Shown here: positions 63,106 to 64,000 of the stretch, one piece after another
How the letters are laid out: every line of letters begins with the position of its first letter
How positions within the stretch are numbered: the stretch's first letter is position 1
Source of the DNA: Clostridia bacterium
GTDB taxonomy: Bacteria; Bacillota; Clostridia; Christensenellales; UBA1242
Assembly: GCA_017531805.1 (NCBI GenBank)
Contig: JAFXKG010000005.1
Span: forward strand, 55,955 to 119,954
DNA: 64,000 nucleotides
Reading direction: 5' to 3'
Notes under the pieces: model-generated
Told to the model about the DNA's origin: nothing
Seen by the model: the letters and a program-made list of their open reading frames with translations, nothing else
Database searches by the model: none
Position numbers and translations under genes: made by a program

Positions 63106-63131
63106 GAACAATTTGTTCTAAAATATATTTA
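63106..63131 (+). promoter_or_regulatory. Operator 2 and -10 region of the XRE gene
   Basis: A second palindrome, GAACA-ATT-TGTTC (63106-63118), is followed at once by TAAAAT (63119-63124), 7 nt, and the ATG. The centre-to-centre distance to operator 1 is 29 bp. There is no SD, so the repressor mRNA is probably leaderless. Confidence 0.65.
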
Positions 63132-63338
63132 ATGGTTAAGTTTTCAGAAAGATTAATTGAACTGAGATTAGAAAAAAATATGTCAAGAATTAACTTGGCA
63201 AATTTATTAAATGTAAACCCGAGAACAATTTGTTATTGGGAGTTAGGTCAAAGAGAGTGTAACCTAGAACAACTTGCAAATATTGCTAAATTATTTAATG
63301 TGACAACCGATTATCTTTTAGGTTTGGAGAACATCTAA
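63132..63338 (+). CDS. Small XRE-family repressor (candidate antitoxin)
   Basis: A 68-aa Cro/CI-type protein that is almost only a helix-turn-helix: LRLEKNMSRINLANLLNVNPRTICYWELGQ (about 10-40) and LEQLANIAKLFNVTTDYLLGLE. It is likely to bind the two GAACAnnnTGTTC operators between it and the nucleotidyltransferase gene, and so to control both genes. The ATG lacks an SD. A clear terminator follows the stop. Confidence 0.88.
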   Translation: MVKFSERLIELRLEKNMSRINLANLLNVNPRTICYWELGQRECNLEQLANIAKLFNVTTDYLLGLENI

Positions 63339-63365
63339 ATCACACAACAGTGTGATTTTTTTACG
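63337..63365 (+). terminator. Terminator of XRE gene
   Basis: AAATCACAC-AACA-GTGTGATTT hairpin followed by TTTTT. Confidence 0.8.
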
Positions 63366-63382
63366 CTATGTTTAATCTAAAC

Positions 63383-63410
63383 AAAAAAAGACCTGATTTC
63401 TCAGGTCTTA
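63383..63410 (-). terminator. Terminator of rRNA operon
   Basis: AAGACCTGA-GAAA-TCAGGTCTT hairpin followed by TTTTTTT on the minus strand, just after 5S rRNA. Confidence 0.85.
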
Positions 63411-63419
63411 TAAGGTTGA

Positions 63420-63531
63420 TGGCAACGATCTATTTTCTCGGGCCGTCTCCAGCCAAATATTTTCGACGTGTGAGAGCTTAACTGTTGTGTTCGGAATGGG
63501 AACAAGTGGATCCTCTCAGCTATAATCACCA
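63420..63531 (-). rRNA. rrf: 5S ribosomal RNA
   Basis: On the minus strand the sequence contains the conserved blocks CCCATTCCGAACACAACAGTTAAG and CGTCGAAAATATTTGGCTGG..GGGAGACGGCCC-like arms of 5S rRNA, with the ends TGGTGAT and ATCGTTGCCA pairing. It follows 23S rRNA by about 105 nt. Ends are estimated to within a few bases. Confidence 0.93.
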
Positions 63532-63635
63532 TCATGGTACATTGAACACCAACTATTGTTGGTTTAGAACAATGACAACTGCATATTTTTTAATACTATT
63601 TATAATTTTGCACAAGAATCATTTCTCAAAAGGAA

Positions 63636-64000
<365 letters not shown>

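Noticed and set aside
63077-63118. LexA (SOS) boxes between the NTase and XRE genes
   Set aside because: The sites are GAAC-N5-GTTC, whereas Gram-positive LexA boxes are GAAC-N4-GTTC, and a dedicated XRE repressor gene lies beside them.

Overview
The window reads as a chromosomal segment of a very AT-rich, low-GC Bacillota (Firmicutes)-type bacterium, probably an uncultured host-associated Clostridia-like lineage. Supporting signs are the dnaG-rpoD block, RNase J, a ribosomal protein L27 with an N-terminal extension beside its Prp protease, MinD/MinE, FeoA/FeoB, PlsY, an SRP RNA of the large Bacillus type, and TTGACA/TATAAT promoters. The taxonomic placement is inference; no 16S sequence is present.

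Layout: 1-2.3 kb holds the end of a Y-family polymerase gene, a HAD phosphatase and a lytic transglycosylase. 2.4-9.4 kb is a minus-strand block: YkvI-like membrane protein, zinc-ribbon protein, rpoD, an unusual sigma-region-2-only protein, dnaG, tatD, plsY. 9.5-16.5 kb has der, small unknown genes, feoAB, a lipid kinase and a U32-family protein. 16.5-20 kb has an XRE membrane regulator, a TrmR-like O-methyltransferase, a densely folded intergenic element and RNase J. 20-24.2 kb has a frameshifted M16 peptidase and a MacB-like ABC transporter. 24.2-24.7 kb is a gene-free stretch of nested inverted repeats next to a radical SAM gene. 25.8-30.5 kb has a ferritin-like protein, DUF378, a DUF362/ferredoxin protein, a divergent phosphofructokinase and greA. 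30.6-39.4 kb is one giant surface-type protein (about 2950 residues). 39.4-45.3 kb has duplicated palindromic terminators, a GT8 glycosyltransferase, two acyltransferase-like genes, an XRE membrane regulator and class II aldolase. 45.3-50.8 kb has rplU-prp-rpmA, an M50 protease, minDE and two degenerate actin/hexokinase-fold proteins. 51-60 kb has two RNA modification genes, a CBS protein, the SRP RNA, an MFS transporter, polA and glmS. 60-64 kb has an accessory patch, tRNA-Leu, 5S rRNA and the 3' part of 23S rRNA (minus strand).

Most interesting: (1) at least ten genes lack a Shine-Dalgarno sequence and instead have a sigma-A promoter whose -10 box lies about 6 nt from the start codon, which predicts leaderless mRNAs beside ordinary SD-led genes; (2) an ankyrin/nucleotidyltransferase gene diverges from a small XRE repressor across two matching operators, inside a segment flanked by duplicated 23S-rRNA-end sequence, a plausible undescribed toxin-antitoxin or defence module; (3) a sigma-factor-like protein with only region 2 is encoded in the dnaG-rpoD operon; (4) two adjacent ASKHA-fold proteins (MreB-like and Ppx/GppA-like) have eroded nucleotide-binding motifs; (5) several structured non-coding elements are present.
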